This document shows, piece after piece, positions 16,132 through 24,627 of a stretch of 36,732 bases of DNA; the stretch's first letter is position 1, and the number at the start of each line of letters is the position of its first letter. A model generated the notes under the pieces. That model had not been told where the DNA came from and did not search any database. It was given only the letters and a program-made list of their open reading frames with translations. The position numbers were made by a program, and so were the translations under genes. This DNA comes from AP-16 sp036395835 (GTDB taxonomy: Bacteria; Pseudomonadota; Alphaproteobacteria; Rhizobiales; Xanthobacteraceae), in assembly GCA_036395835.1 (NCBI GenBank), contig DASWCW010000024.1, positions 1 to 36,732 on the forward strand. The letters are read 5' to 3'.

Positions 16132-16794
16132 ATGCATTCAACACTGCATGGCATGCCACCACGATCCGGCGACGGCTTGGATAGCTGGCGGCGTTCGCCG
16201 CGTGTCAGTGCCCATGGAAAGACGATCTCGATCCGTGTGGCCGCTTCGTTGTCGGATCTGATGCAGGTCGTCGCGATTCGAGCGGCCGTTTATCTCAGCG
16301 AGCAGTGTTGCCCCTATGACGAAGAGTTCGACAGCAACGACTTTTGCGCAATGCATCTCATCGGCGCGATCGGCGGTGAACCGGCCGCAGCCATGAGAAT
16401 CCGTTTCTTCGCCGATTTTGCAAAGCTCGAGCGTTTAGCGGTCCGGCATGAGTTCCGTCGCACGCCTCTGGCCTTTGAAATTTGCCGTGCCGCGACAGAA
16501 CTATGTCGGCTGAAAGGATACACGCGTCTCTACGGTCACGTGCAAGAGAAGCTGATCCCATTCTGGAAGCGGTTCGGGGGACGTCCACTGGAGCCGCGCC
16601 GTCCGCTCGTGTTCTCGGATTATGACTATACGGAAATGGTGCTGGACACCGATCGGCATCCCGAAGCTCTGTCGCTCGACTCCGATCCCTATGTGCTGAT
16701 CCGTCCCGAGGGTGAATGGGACAAACCCGGGCCCCTGGAAATATCGGCCCAGCGGCCCGTCACGTCGCCGGTTCACAACAAGCAGGCGGCATGA
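16132..16794 (+). CDS. GNAT-family acyl/acetyltransferase 2
   Basis: A 220-residue GNAT protein. The core runs from IRAAVYLSEQCCPYDEEFDSNDF through AAAMRIRFFADFAKLERLAVRHEFRRTPLAFEICRAATELC to GYTRLYGHVQEKLIPFWKRFGGRPLE. The Arg-x-Arg-rich strand before LERLAV and the overall spacing resemble autoinducer-synthase-like and ElaA-like GNATs. The acetyl-CoA loop reads RRTPLA, with Pro where Gly is usual, so cofactor binding may be altered. GGGGG six bases before the ATG at 16132 fixes the start; a TTG at 16120 is less likely. It is cotranscribed with GNAT 1 and sits in the lower-GC segment. Confidence 0.82.
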   Translation: MHSTLHGMPPRSGDGLDSWRRSPRVSAHGKTISIRVAASLSDLMQVVAIRAAVYLSEQCCPYDEEFDSNDFCAMHLIGAIGGEPAAAMRIRFFADFAKLERLAVRHEFRRTPLAFEICRAATELCRLKGYTRLYGHVQEKLIPFWKRFGGRPLEPRRPLVFSDYDYTEMVLDTDRHPEALSLDSDPYVLIRPEGEWDKPGPLEISAQRPVTSPVHNKQAA

Positions 16795-16859
16795 GGAAGC
16801 GTTCGCATGTCGCTCACAATCGAAACGGACTCTCATCTTCCCGGTCCAAGGAACATCGC

Positions 16860-17504
16860 GTGACCCTCGCTCCCGCCGGCGCTTCGATCATCGACCTGCG
16901 CGCCTACGTCGACCCATCCGTGGTGCCGACGCTGGTGCTGGTCGACCTGCAGCAGGAATACGTGGCGACGTCGCGGGCGCTCGCGGTGCCCGGGGCCGCC
17001 GCGGCGCTCGCCAATTGTCGCGCCGCGCTGGCGCATGCGCGCGCCAAGGGGTTCCCGGTTGCGTTCGTTCGCTGGCTGGCTCGCTCGGCGTTCTTCAATC
17101 CGGCGACGCGGTTCTCGCGCTGGATCGAAGGCTTCGAGCCGTTCGGTTCCGACATGGTGTTCGAGCGCGACCAGCCGTCGTGTTACGCCAGCACGAGCTT
17201 CGGCCAGGTCATGACCGAGTGCGGCGGCGGCGGATTCGTGCTGGCGGGGTTTGCGGGGGAAGCGGCGTGTCTCGCCACTGCGGTCGATGCATTCAATCGC
17301 GGCCATCGGATCACGTTTCTGGCCGATGCCTCGGCCTCGCACGCGCTCGAGGAAGTCGCCGCGGGCGATGTTCACCGGATCATTTCGAAAGTCATCGGCG
17401 TTTACGGAGAGACGATCCTGACCCGCAATTGGGTCGCAGCCACGTCCCGCAAACCGACCTGGAGGGAACAGTCAGATGCCAATGGACAGGACCGAACGGC
17501 TTAA
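16860..17504 (+). CDS. Isochorismatase-like cysteine hydrolase
   Basis: A 214-residue member of the isochorismatase superfamily. The catalytic Asp lies in TLVLVDLQQEY, and the catalytic Cys in LAGFAGEAACLATAVDAF, with the usual following RGHRITFLADASA strand. Substrates in this superfamily include isochorismate, nicotinamide and carbamoyl compounds; this one cannot be assigned. I chose the GTG at 16860 because AAGGA stands seven bases upstream and base composition jumps from about 55% to about 70% GC exactly there. An ATG at 16791, overlapping the previous stop as ATGA, would add 23 non-conserved residues. The 3' end overlaps the next gene by 29 bases, so those two are coupled. Confidence 0.88.
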   Translation: MTLAPAGASIIDLRAYVDPSVVPTLVLVDLQQEYVATSRALAVPGAAAALANCRAALAHARAKGFPVAFVRWLARSAFFNPATRFSRWIEGFEPFGSDMVFERDQPSCYASTSFGQVMTECGGGGFVLAGFAGEAACLATAVDAFNRGHRITFLADASASHALEEVAAGDVHRIISKVIGVYGETILTRNWVAATSRKPTWREQSDANGQDRTA

Positions 17505-17808
17505 CGGCATCGTCGCCGCGCTGAACGATTACATCGACGTCGTGCGCGCCTACGATCTGGAGCAAACGGCCGCCTTGCTGCGCATGGTCAAGCTCGACCT
17601 CCAGATGCACATCCACGACATCTCCCACGAGGAGCTCCAGGCGCTGTGCGAGGCGTTGGAAGAAGGCCAGGCGCCTCCGGCTCCCGCCGCGGCTCGCCGC
17701 GGCGGCAACGGCTTGGGCCATAGCCACGCCAGCCTGGTTCTGCCGACCTCGCCGGTCTCGGATCGCATTCTGCTGGATGGGTCGCGGTCGCCCAAGCGAT
17801 GCAAGTGA
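17476..17808 (+). CDS. Small helical protein of unknown function
   Basis: A 110-residue protein that I cannot assign. Residues 1-65 are predicted amphipathic helix by eye (RLNGIVAALNDYIDVVRAYDLEQTAALLRMVKLDLQMHIHDISHEELQALCEALE); the rest is Ala/Pro/Gly-rich and ends in a basic tail. There is no signal peptide. GGAGGG eight bases before the ATG gives a strong ribosome site inside the end of the isochorismatase gene, so the two are translationally coupled. It may act as a partner of the hydrolase; that is inference from overlap only. Confidence 0.72.
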   Translation: MPMDRTERLNGIVAALNDYIDVVRAYDLEQTAALLRMVKLDLQMHIHDISHEELQALCEALEEGQAPPAPAAARRGGNGLGHSHASLVLPTSPVSDRILLDGSRSPKRCK

Positions 17809-18188
17809 ATGTGATCAAGGCTGGATTCGCGCGGCGGCTCTTGGCGTGCGCGTCAGCCACCGAGAAACCGCGGCGCAGAGAAATCGAATGGCGTCCCGCT
17901 CGGCTTTGACCGCGATCATCGCTCCACGGCAGCCCTGGTGATGTCGCGGAGATTCGTTGCTTTGGCCGGGATCCTCCCATCGACCCCAGCTGACCCACTC
18001 GCAGCTTTTTCAATCTTCTCAGAATCACTTTGCGCAAGCCGCACTGCTCGTCGCGTGCGCGGCGCTCTTAATCCTCCGTCAACCTTGTCGAGCCGTGCCG
18101 CTGCCATGCCGCGAGCCATGAAGGGATTGGCAATCCTCGCCCCGCAGATTCGATCGCGCCAATGCGCAACGTTGCGGCGAGGATGCCC
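17809..18188. other. Intergenic region upstream of the hybrid kinase
   Basis: This 380-base gap lies between two rightward genes. Short open frames on both strands show no recognisable protein. I see no clear terminator or promoter pair. It should contain the kinase promoter. Confidence 0.4.
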
Positions 18189-20432
18189 ATGGGGCCATTC
18201 GACGGGGACGAAAACGCCAGCGTGAACGTGCGGCCCCGAGGCCGACGTGCGCGCGCGCTCTCCATTTGGGCGGCTGCCGGCGTCGCGGCGCTGCTCGTTG
18301 GGGCAACCCTGTTTGCGGGGCTAGGCGACCTCGGCCTCGAAATCGGCGCCGGCTTGCGATCCGCGCCGACCCCGCTTCTGGCTTCGTTTTCCGCCGTTTG
18401 CGGCGCGCTGGTGCTGCTCGCCTGGCGCGTCCATGCGCTCAAATCCGCCAATCGCCGGCTCGAAGCGCGCGCGGAAGAGCTTTCCGACCGCAATTGGGAG
18501 CTCAGGGACGCCGAGGAGCGCGCCAGGAGTTTCGTCGATGCCCAAGGCGACGTCATCATCCGCCGCGACGTCGAGGGTGCGATCACCTACGCGAATGACG
18601 CATTCTGCGCGCTCGCGGGCCAATCGCGCGAGACGCTGCTCGGAAGCCCGTTCCGGCTTGCGGTTGCCGAACAGGGCGAGCTCGCCGTGCTTGCCGACGG
18701 CACCCGCATCCACGACCAGCGGCTCGAGACCGCGCAGGGCCCGCGCTGGATCGCCTGGCGCGAGGTTGCGGTCCGCGGCGGCAGCGAGCGCCCAGAGATC
18801 CAGAGCGTCGGCCGCGATGTCACCGACCGCGCCCACGCCGAGCGCGCTCTCGCCGAAGCCCGCGACCAGGCGGAGGCGGCCAACCGGGCGAAATCGCGGT
18901 TCCTCGCCATGGTCTCGCACGAGATCCGCACGCCGCTCAACGGCATCCTCGGCATGGCCGACCTGATGCTCGACACGCCGCTCGCGCCCGAGCAGACGAC
19001 CTATGTCCAGGCGGTGAAGACTTCCGCCGATACGCTGTTGTCGCTGATCGACGAGATCCTGGATTTTTCCAAAATCGAAGCCGGCAAGCTCGATCTCGCG
19101 GCCCGGCCGTTCGCGCTCGCGACCCTGGTGGAGGAAGTGGTCGAGCTGCTCGCCCCGCGCGTGCAGGCCAAAGGACTGGAGATCGCCTCGTATCTGGACG
19201 AGCGATTGCCGGAGCGGGTGATCGGAGATGCGGCACGGCTGCGGCAGGTGCTGCTCAATCTCGCCGGCAACGCCGTCAAATTCACCGAGACCGGCGGCAT
19301 CGCCGTCCTCGTGGAGCCGGGCAGCTCACCGCAGCAGGTGCGGTTCTCGGTCCGCGACACCGGGATCGGCATCGCACCGGACGCGCAGGCCCGCATTTTT
19401 CTCGAATTCGAGCAGGCCGACGACGGCCCGACCCGCAGGTTCGGCGGCACCGGCCTCGGGCTCGCCATCACCCGGCGCATCATCGAGCGCATGGGCGGCC
19501 GCATCGACCTGGACAGCACGCCGGGAGCCGGATCCTCGTTTCATTTCACCGTGGCATTGCCGCCCGCGGCGGACGGCGCGCAGGACTTTCCGGCGCCGCG
19601 ACTCGAGGGCGCCGCGGTCCTGATCGTGGCGCCGAGCGCGATCGAGGCGCCGCTCATCACGCGGCGGCTCGGGCGCTGGGGGGCTCGGACCTGCATGGTC
19701 CCGGACGAGAAGATCGCAGCCGCGCTCCTGCCGGAACGCCATTGGGACGCCGTGCTGGTGGATCGGGCGCTGGGGGCGGCCGCCGTGCAGGCGTTCGCAA
19801 GCGACATCGGCGCCGTGGCGCAGCGGCTCATCCTGATCACGCCGAGCGAGCGCCAGGAACTTCCGGCCCTCAAGGCGGCGGGATTTACCGGCTATCTGGT
19901 GAAGCCGGTGCGGGCGCACTCGCTCGCCGCCCGATTCCGCGGCGAGATCGATCCGTTCGAGCGCGACGCCGCCGGCGACGGGGGAGCCGCCAAGGCCGGC
20001 GAGGCCGGAGAAACGCCCGCAAAGAACGGTCTTGCCATCCTGGTCGCCGAGGACAATCCCATCAACGCGCTGCTCGCCCGCGCGCTGCTGGCCAGATTGG
20101 GCCATCGCCCGACCCTTGCCGGCAATGGCGCGATCGCAGTCGAGTCCTGGCTCGCCGCGCGGGCCGCCGGCACGCCCTATGACGTCGTGCTGATGGACGT
20201 GAACATGCCGGAACTGGACGGGCTCGAGGCTTCCCGGCGGATCCGGGCGGCCGAGCACGAACGCGAGTGCAGACGCACGCCGATCATTGCCCTGACCGCG
20301 AACACGTTCGCCGAGGACCGCGAGGCGTGCCTTGCCGCCGGAATGGACAGCTTCCTCGCCAAGCCGCTCGACCGCGAGCGGCTAGCGGCGGCACTCGCCG
20401 CTGCGCGCGCACTCAATCCTTTGGCCGCCTGA
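18189..20432 (+). CDS. Hybrid sensor histidine kinase/response regulator
   Basis: A 747-residue membrane hybrid kinase. Two hydrophobic segments lie near residues 25-45 and 61-83, with a short loop between. A coiled coil leads into a PAS-like domain (about 110-215), then HisKA with FLAMVSHEIRTPLNG (phospho-His about residue 244) and HATPase_c with N-box LNLAGN, DTGIGI and GGTGLGL. A first receiver-like domain (about 475-580) keeps a VLVD aspartate and LVKP but lacks the acidic pair at its start (VLIVAP). A second receiver (from about 615) is complete: VAEDNP, LMDVNMPELDG, TAN and AKPLD. A start at 18162 is possible, but GAGGA precedes the ATG at 18189. No partner regulator is encoded here. 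Confidence 0.94.
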   Translation: MGPFDGDENASVNVRPRGRRARALSIWAAAGVAALLVGATLFAGLGDLGLEIGAGLRSAPTPLLASFSAVCGALVLLAWRVHALKSANRRLEARAEELSDRNWELRDAEERARSFVDAQGDVIIRRDVEGAITYANDAFCALAGQSRETLLGSPFRLAVAEQGELAVLADGTRIHDQRLETAQGPRWIAWREVAVRGGSERPEIQSVGRDVTDRAHAERALAEARDQAEAANRAKSRFLAMVSHEIRTPLNGILGMADLMLDTPLAPEQTTYVQAVKTSADTLLSLIDEILDFSKIEAGKLDLAARPFALATLVEEVVELLAPRVQAKGLEIASYLDERLPERVIGDAARLRQVLLNLAGNAVKFTETGGIAVLVEPGSSPQQVRFSVRDTGIGIAPDAQARIFLEFEQADDGPTRRFGGTGLGLAITRRIIERMGGRIDLDSTPGAGSSFHFTVALPPAADGAQDFPAPRLEGAAVLIVAPSAIEAPLITRRLGRWGARTCMVPDEKIAAALLPERHWDAVLVDRALGAAAVQAFASDIGAVAQRLILITPSERQELPALKAAGFTGYLVKPVRAHSLAARFRGEIDPFERDAAGDGGAAKAGEAGETPAKNGLAILVAEDNPINALLARALLARLGHRPTLAGNGAIAVESWLAARAAGTPYDVVLMDVNMPELDGLEASRRIRAAEHERECRRTPIIALTANTFAEDREACLAAGMDSFLAKPLDRERLAAALAAARALNPLAA

Positions 20433-20442
20433 CGATCGCCGC

Positions 20443-20460
20443 AGCAAACCAACGTTTGCT
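20443..20460. terminator. Small hairpin between convergent genes
   Basis: AGCAAAC (20443-20449) and GTTTGCT (20454-20460) pair perfectly around CAAC, between the converging hybrid-kinase and coaA genes. There is no U-run, so its terminator role is tentative. Confidence 0.35.
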
Positions 20461-20481
20461 CGATTGAGCGGCAACGGCCCC

Positions 20482-21435
20482 TCACAGGCGCCGCAGCGAT
20501 ACTTCGGTCACCGTGTGGCTGGCATCCTTGGTGAGGATGAGGTGCGCGCGGCGGCGCGTCGGCAGGATGTTCTCCCGCAAATTGAGCAGATTGATCCGGG
20601 TCCAGATCGAGGTCGCGGTCTCGACCGCTTCCGCGTCGGCGAGCCGGGAGTAGCGGTGGAAATACGATTTCGGATCGCGGAACGCAGTCTCCCGGAGCAT
20701 CAGGAAACGGTCGACGTACCAGTGCCGCAACACGTCCTCGTCGGCGTCGAGATAGATCGAGAAATCGAAGAAATCCGAGACGAACGGGATCGCCTTGCCG
20801 TCGCGGGGCGGGCGGCCGACCTGGAACACGTTGAGACCTTCGACGATGAGGATGTCCGGATGATCGATCTCAATGGATTCGTTGGGAACCACGTCGTAGA
20901 CGAGGTGCGAGTAGACCGGCGCCCGGGCCGGACGCTGGCCGGCCTTGACCTCGTTGAGGAAGCGAAGCAGGCCGGGCAAATCGTAGCTCTCGGGAAAGCC
21001 CTTCTTCTCCATCAGGCTTTCGCGCTCGAGCACCGCGTTGGGATAGAGGAAGCCGTCGGTCGTGACGAGCTCGACCTTCGGCGTATTGGGCCAGCGCGCG
21101 AGCAGTGCCTTCAGCACGCGCGCGGTGGTCGATTTGCCGACCGCAACCGAGCCGGCGATGCCGATCAGATACGGCATCTTGACGTCCTCGGTGCCGAGGA
21201 AGCGCTGCTGGGCCCGGAACAGCCGCTGCGTCGCCGCGACATAGAGCGAGAGCAGCCGGGAAATCGGCAGGTAGATCGCTTCGACCTCCTCCATGTCGAG
21301 CCGATCGTTGAGCGAACGCAGCTCCGACACTTCGCCGGGCGTCAGCGTCATGGGCGTGTCTTCGCGCAACGCCGCCCATTCGGCCCGCGAGAAGCTGCGG
21401 TACGGCGAAAGCTTGGTCTCGGCGCGTTCGTCCAT
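20482..21435 (-). CDS. coaA: Pantothenate kinase (type I)
   Basis: A 317-residue type I (prokaryotic) pantothenate kinase, which phosphorylates pantothenate as the first step of coenzyme A synthesis. The P-loop GIAGSVAVGKST, the TTDGFLYPN motif, KKGFPESYD and DILIVEGLNVFQ are all present, and length matches the family. It is cytoplasmic. It lies 25 bases after hisE on the same strand, a neighbourhood conserved across Hyphomicrobiales and consistent with readthrough from the histidine genes. The CoA pathway gene coaE lies further right, in a separate cluster. Confidence 0.98.
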   Translation of the reverse strand: MDERAETKLSPYRSFSRAEWAALREDTPMTLTPGEVSELRSLNDRLDMEEVEAIYLPISRLLSLYVAATQRLFRAQQRFLGTEDVKMPYLIGIAGSVAVGKSTTARVLKALLARWPNTPKVELVTTDGFLYPNAVLERESLMEKKGFPESYDLPGLLRFLNEVKAGQRPARAPVYSHLVYDVVPNESIEIDHPDILIVEGLNVFQVGRPPRDGKAIPFVSDFFDFSIYLDADEDVLRHWYVDRFLMLRETAFRDPKSYFHRYSRLADAEAVETATSIWTRINLLNLRENILPTRRRAHLILTKDASHTVTEVSLRRL

Positions 21436-21460
21436 GGGGATCGTTCCGGGAGCCGGCGGC

Positions 21461-21784
21461 TCAATCGCGCGGCCGCGATGCCTTCTCCTCGAGCCCCGAT
21501 CTCGCCATCCGGCGCGCCAGCGCGGCCTCGACTTCGGCCAGGGCGACGCCGCGGGATTCGAGAACGACCAGGAGATGGTAGAGCAGATCCGCAGCTTCCG
21601 CGATCAAGGCCTCGCGATCCTCATTGACGGCGGCGAGCGCGGTTTCGATTGCCTCCTCGCCGAGTTTCTTGGCGCAATGCGCCACGCCCTTGTCGAGGAG
21701 CTTGCGCGTGTAAGAGACGTCCGCGCTGGCGGCGGCGCGTTCTTTGACGCGCTCAGCGAGCTCTTGCAGGGTGAAGGCTTTCAT
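21461..21784 (-). CDS. hisE: Phosphoribosyl-ATP pyrophosphatase
   Basis: A 107-residue MazG-fold enzyme that hydrolyses phosphoribosyl-ATP to phosphoribosyl-AMP, the second step of histidine synthesis. It begins MKAFTLQELAERVKERA and carries KKLGEEAIETALAAV and EAADLLYHLLVVLE, the metal-binding helices. It is the stand-alone form, not fused to HisI. GGGAG seven bases before the ATG at 21784 fixes the start; the frame extends further upstream but only as overlap with hisF. It is the last histidine gene of the cluster. Confidence 0.97.
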   Translation of the reverse strand: MKAFTLQELAERVKERAAASADVSYTRKLLDKGVAHCAKKLGEEAIETALAAVNEDREALIAEAADLLYHLLVVLESRGVALAEVEAALARRMARSGLEEKASRPRD

Positions 21785-21842
21785 CGCGCGGCTCCCGGCT
21801 CGCCATAGCATCTCTGTGCCGCGCTGGGGAATGGAATCCGAC

Positions 21843-22619
21843 TCACGGGTCGCGCCGCATCGGCAGGCCGGCGCGCGCCATATAGTCCTTGGCCTCGCGA
21901 ATCGTGTGCTCGCCGAAATGGAAGATCGAAGCCGCGAGCACCGCGGTCGCGTGCCCGTCGCGGATGCCCTCGACCAGATGCTCGAGCGTGCCCACGCCGC
22001 CGGAGGCGATGACCGGCACCGAAACCCGGTCGGCGACCGCACGGGTCAGCGCGATGTCGAAACCCTGCCGCGTGCCGTCGCGATCCATCGAGGTCAGGAG
22101 AATCTCGCCGGCGCCGAGCGCCACCACTTCCTCCGCATAGGCGAGCGCGTCGAGCCCGGTCGGGTTGCGGCCGCCGTGGGTAAAAATCTGCCATTCTGGC
22201 GGCTCGCCGGGCTTCGATACCTTCTTGGCATCGATGGCAACCACGACGCACTGATCGCCGAATTTTTCCGCGGCTTCCTTGACGAACTCGCGGTCCTTGA
22301 CCGCGGCAGTGTTGATCGAAACCTTGTCGGCCCCGGAGGCCAGCAGGCTGCGGATGTCCTCGATGCTCCGCACGCCGCCGCCGACCGTGAGCGGCATGAA
22401 GCAGGCTTCCGCGGTCCGCCGCACCACCTCGAGCATGATGCCGCGGTTCTCGTGGCTCGCGGTGATGTCGAGGAAGCACAATTCGTCGGCGCCAGTGGCA
22501 TCATAGGCCATCCCGGCCGCGACGGGGTCGCCGGCATCGCGCAGATCGACGAACTTGACGCCCTTGACGACGCGGCCGTCCTTCACGTCGAGGCAGGGAA
22601 TGACGCGAACCTTGAACAT
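21843..22619 (-). CDS. hisF: Imidazole glycerol phosphate synthase cyclase subunit
   Basis: A 258-residue (beta/alpha)8-barrel. With HisH it converts PRFAR and ammonia to imidazole glycerol phosphate and AICAR. It starts MFKVRVIPCLDVKDGRVVKGVKF, with the catalytic Asp in CLDVKDG. The second catalytic Asp lies in LLTSMDRDGT, and the phosphate loops VGGGVRSIEDI and VIASGGVGTLEHL are present. It follows hisA by two bases, indicating cotranscription and probably translational coupling. Length is typical. Confidence 0.99.
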   Translation of the reverse strand: MFKVRVIPCLDVKDGRVVKGVKFVDLRDAGDPVAAGMAYDATGADELCFLDITASHENRGIMLEVVRRTAEACFMPLTVGGGVRSIEDIRSLLASGADKVSINTAAVKDREFVKEAAEKFGDQCVVVAIDAKKVSKPGEPPEWQIFTHGGRNPTGLDALAYAEEVVALGAGEILLTSMDRDGTRQGFDIALTRAVADRVSVPVIASGGVGTLEHLVEGIRDGHATAVLAASIFHFGEHTIREAKDYMARAGLPMRRDP

Positions 22620-22621
22620 GG

Positions 22622-23362
22622 TCAGGCCGCGGCCCGCGCCGCCCGGATGAGCGCGAGCGCCGCCGCCGGATCGAGACGGCCGTCATAGAGCGCGCGGCCG
22701 ACGATGGCGCCGGCGAGCCTCTTCGCGCGCGGCGCGGTGAGCGCCCGAACGTCATCGAGGGAAGCGAGCCCGCCCGAGGCGATCACCGGAATTTTCACCG
22801 CCTCGGCAAGCGCAATCGTGCCCTCCAGGTTCAATCCCCGCAGCAGCCCGTCGCGGGCGATATCGGTGAAAATGATCGCGGCCACGCCCGCGTCCTCGAA
22901 ACGCCGCGCGATGTCGAGCGCGCAGAGCTGCGAAGTCTCGGCCCAGCCTTCGACCGCGATCTTGCCTTCGCGGGCATCGAGCCCGACCGCGACCCGACCG
23001 GGAAAGCGACGCGCGGCCTCCCGCACCAATCCCGGGTCGCGCACCGCCGCGGTGCCGATGATCACCCGCGTCACGCCCTTGCCGAGCCAGGCCTCGACCG
23101 TCACGAGATCGCGGATGCCGCCGCCGAGCTGCACCGGGATTCCCACCGCGTCGAGGATGCGGTCGACCGCGCCGGCATTCATCGGCCGGCCCGCAAAGGC
23201 GCCGTCGAGATCGACCACGTGCAGGTATTCGAAGCCTTGAACCTCGAACGCATGGGCCTGGGCGGCCGGATCCCGATTGAAAATGGTGGCGCGCGCGCGA
23301 TCGCCCTGCTCCAGGCGCACGCACAGGCCGTCCTTGAGATCGATCGCCGGAAACAGGATCAC
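22622..23362 (-). CDS. hisA: ProFAR isomerase (HisA)
   Basis: A 246-residue (beta/alpha)8-barrel isomerase that opens the ribose of ProFAR to give PRFAR, the substrate of HisHF. It starts MILFPAIDLKDGLCVRL with the catalytic Asp in AIDLKDG. The other catalytic Asp is in IIFTDIARDG, and the phosphate-binding motifs QLGGGIRD and VIASGGLASLDDV are seen. It lies between hisH (25 bases away) and hisF (two bases away) in the histidine operon. Confidence 0.98.
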   Translation of the reverse strand: MILFPAIDLKDGLCVRLEQGDRARATIFNRDPAAQAHAFEVQGFEYLHVVDLDGAFAGRPMNAGAVDRILDAVGIPVQLGGGIRDLVTVEAWLGKGVTRVIIGTAAVRDPGLVREAARRFPGRVAVGLDAREGKIAVEGWAETSQLCALDIARRFEDAGVAAIIFTDIARDGLLRGLNLEGTIALAEAVKIPVIASGGLASLDDVRALTAPRAKRLAGAIVGRALYDGRLDPAAALALIRAARAAA

Positions 23363-23387
23363 GTCAGGTCTCGGTGGTGTTCCTCGG

Positions 23388-24038
23388 TCACGGCGCCCAT
23401 TGCAGAAAATTGGCGATCAGCGCCAATCCGAGCCGCTGGCTCTTTTCCGGATGGAACTGGGTGCCCGCGTACGTGTCGCGCGCTACGATCGCCGTAACGG
23501 GTCCGCCGTAGTCGGCTTCGGCCACGAGATCATACCGGTCCGCGACATTGAGATGATAGGAGTGCACGAAATAGCCGTGCAGGCCCTGCGGCCCGACCGC
23601 GATGCCCGCGAGCAGCGGGTGCGGCTGCAGCGGGCTGAGCGTGTTCCAGCCCATGTGGGGAATCTTCAGGCCCGGATCCTTCGGGGCGATGCGGTCGACC
23701 TCGCCGGCGATCCAGCCCAGGCCCGCGGTCACCCGATATTCGCGCCCGCGCTCCGCCATGAGCTGCATGCCAACGCAAATGCCCAGGAACGGGCGGCCTT
23801 TGCGGCGCACACTTTCCTCGAGCGCCTCGATCATGCCCTCGACCGCATCCAGACCGCGGCGGCAATCGGCAAACGCGCCGACGCCCGGCAGCACGATGCG
23901 ATCGGCGCGCCGCACCGCGTCGGGATCGCTGGTCACCACGATCGGCTGATCGCGTCCGGATTCGCGCGCGGCACGCTCGAACGCCTTGGCGGCCGAATGC
24001 AGATTGCCCGAGCCATAATCGACGATCGCCACGGTCAC
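23388..24038 (-). CDS. hisH: Imidazole glycerol phosphate synthase glutaminase subunit
   Basis: A 216-residue class I glutamine amidotransferase that supplies ammonia to HisF. It starts (GTG) VTVAIVDYGSGNLHSAAKAFERA; the nucleophile Cys is in FLGICVGMQLM, and the His/Glu pair in GTQFHPEKSQ. The GTG start at 24038 overlaps the stop of the upstream DUF2628 gene as GTGA, which supports it; a GTG two codons later is the alternative. It is part of the hisB-DUF2628-hisH-hisA-hisF-hisE run. Confidence 0.97.
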   Translation of the reverse strand: MTVAIVDYGSGNLHSAAKAFERAARESGRDQPIVVTSDPDAVRRADRIVLPGVGAFADCRRGLDAVEGMIEALEESVRRKGRPFLGICVGMQLMAERGREYRVTAGLGWIAGEVDRIAPKDPGLKIPHMGWNTLSPLQPHPLLAGIAVGPQGLHGYFVHSYHLNVADRYDLVAEADYGGPVTAIVARDTYAGTQFHPEKSQRLGLALIANFLQWAP

Positions 24039-24520
24039 GGCCGCCCTCCGGGCTGGGGAAACAGGCCGATCACGTCGTTCTGCGCCGGCGAGCGCATGCT
24101 CGGGGCTGCGCCCGGCTGCGCGCTGCGCGATGGCAGCTCGTGGCGCATCCAGGCGTCGAAGAACCGGCGTTCGGCGAGCTCGAGATCGTCGCCGACCACG
24201 ACGCCGACATTCGTCCATCTGCGCCGGGCGAGCGCCCAGCGTCGCAAAGTCGAAGCCTCGAACCCGATCAGCAGCGATAGCAGCAATGCGATCGCGGCGA
24301 AGATCCCGGCGGGCAGTCGGAAGTACTGCGCGCCCGCCCCGATCGCGACCACGACGGCCACATACAGCAGGAGCGCGAACCACAGCCGATGCCGCAGCAT
24401 CCACAGCGGCGCCAGCAGGAACGCGCTCCAGAAAAATCCGTCGCGAACGAAAACAAATCGATCGGTTTGCGGCGCATCTGCACCGCGCAGCGGCGGCTCA
24501 TAGACCGTATAGATTGCCAT
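24035..24520 (-). CDS. DUF2628 domain membrane protein
   Basis: A 161-residue protein with the DUF2628 pattern: an N-terminal MAIYTVYEPP, then FVFVRDGFFWSAFLLAPLWMLRHRLW, followed by two to three hydrophobic helices. The C-terminal part (from about residue 115) is soluble and ends in a Pro-rich tail. Function is unknown, although the family is regularly found beside hisH and hisB in alphaproteobacteria. It overlaps hisH by four bases, so the two are translated together. Its presence inside the histidine operon is positional evidence only; it need not act in histidine synthesis. Confidence 0.93.
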   Translation of the reverse strand: MAIYTVYEPPLRGADAPQTDRFVFVRDGFFWSAFLLAPLWMLRHRLWFALLLYVAVVVAIGAGAQYFRLPAGIFAAIALLLSLLIGFEASTLRRWALARRRWTNVGVVVGDDLELAERRFFDAWMRHELPSRSAQPGAAPSMRSPAQNDVIGLFPQPGGRP

Positions 24521-24627
24521 CGGCTCTCTCCGAAATTTTCACTTGCGTGCACCCGCGGCGAGACGGCCGCAAGCGCAAATCGCGATCCCGAGCGAAAGCT
24601 CACGTCCGTCGCGCCGCCGTGAACGGC

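Noticed and set aside
14270..16870. Direct repeats flanking the low-GC segment as attachment sites
   Set aside because: The only similarity I found is a ten-base near match (GCGTTTGCAT and GCGTTCGCAT), which is expected by chance; no integrase or transposase gene is present.
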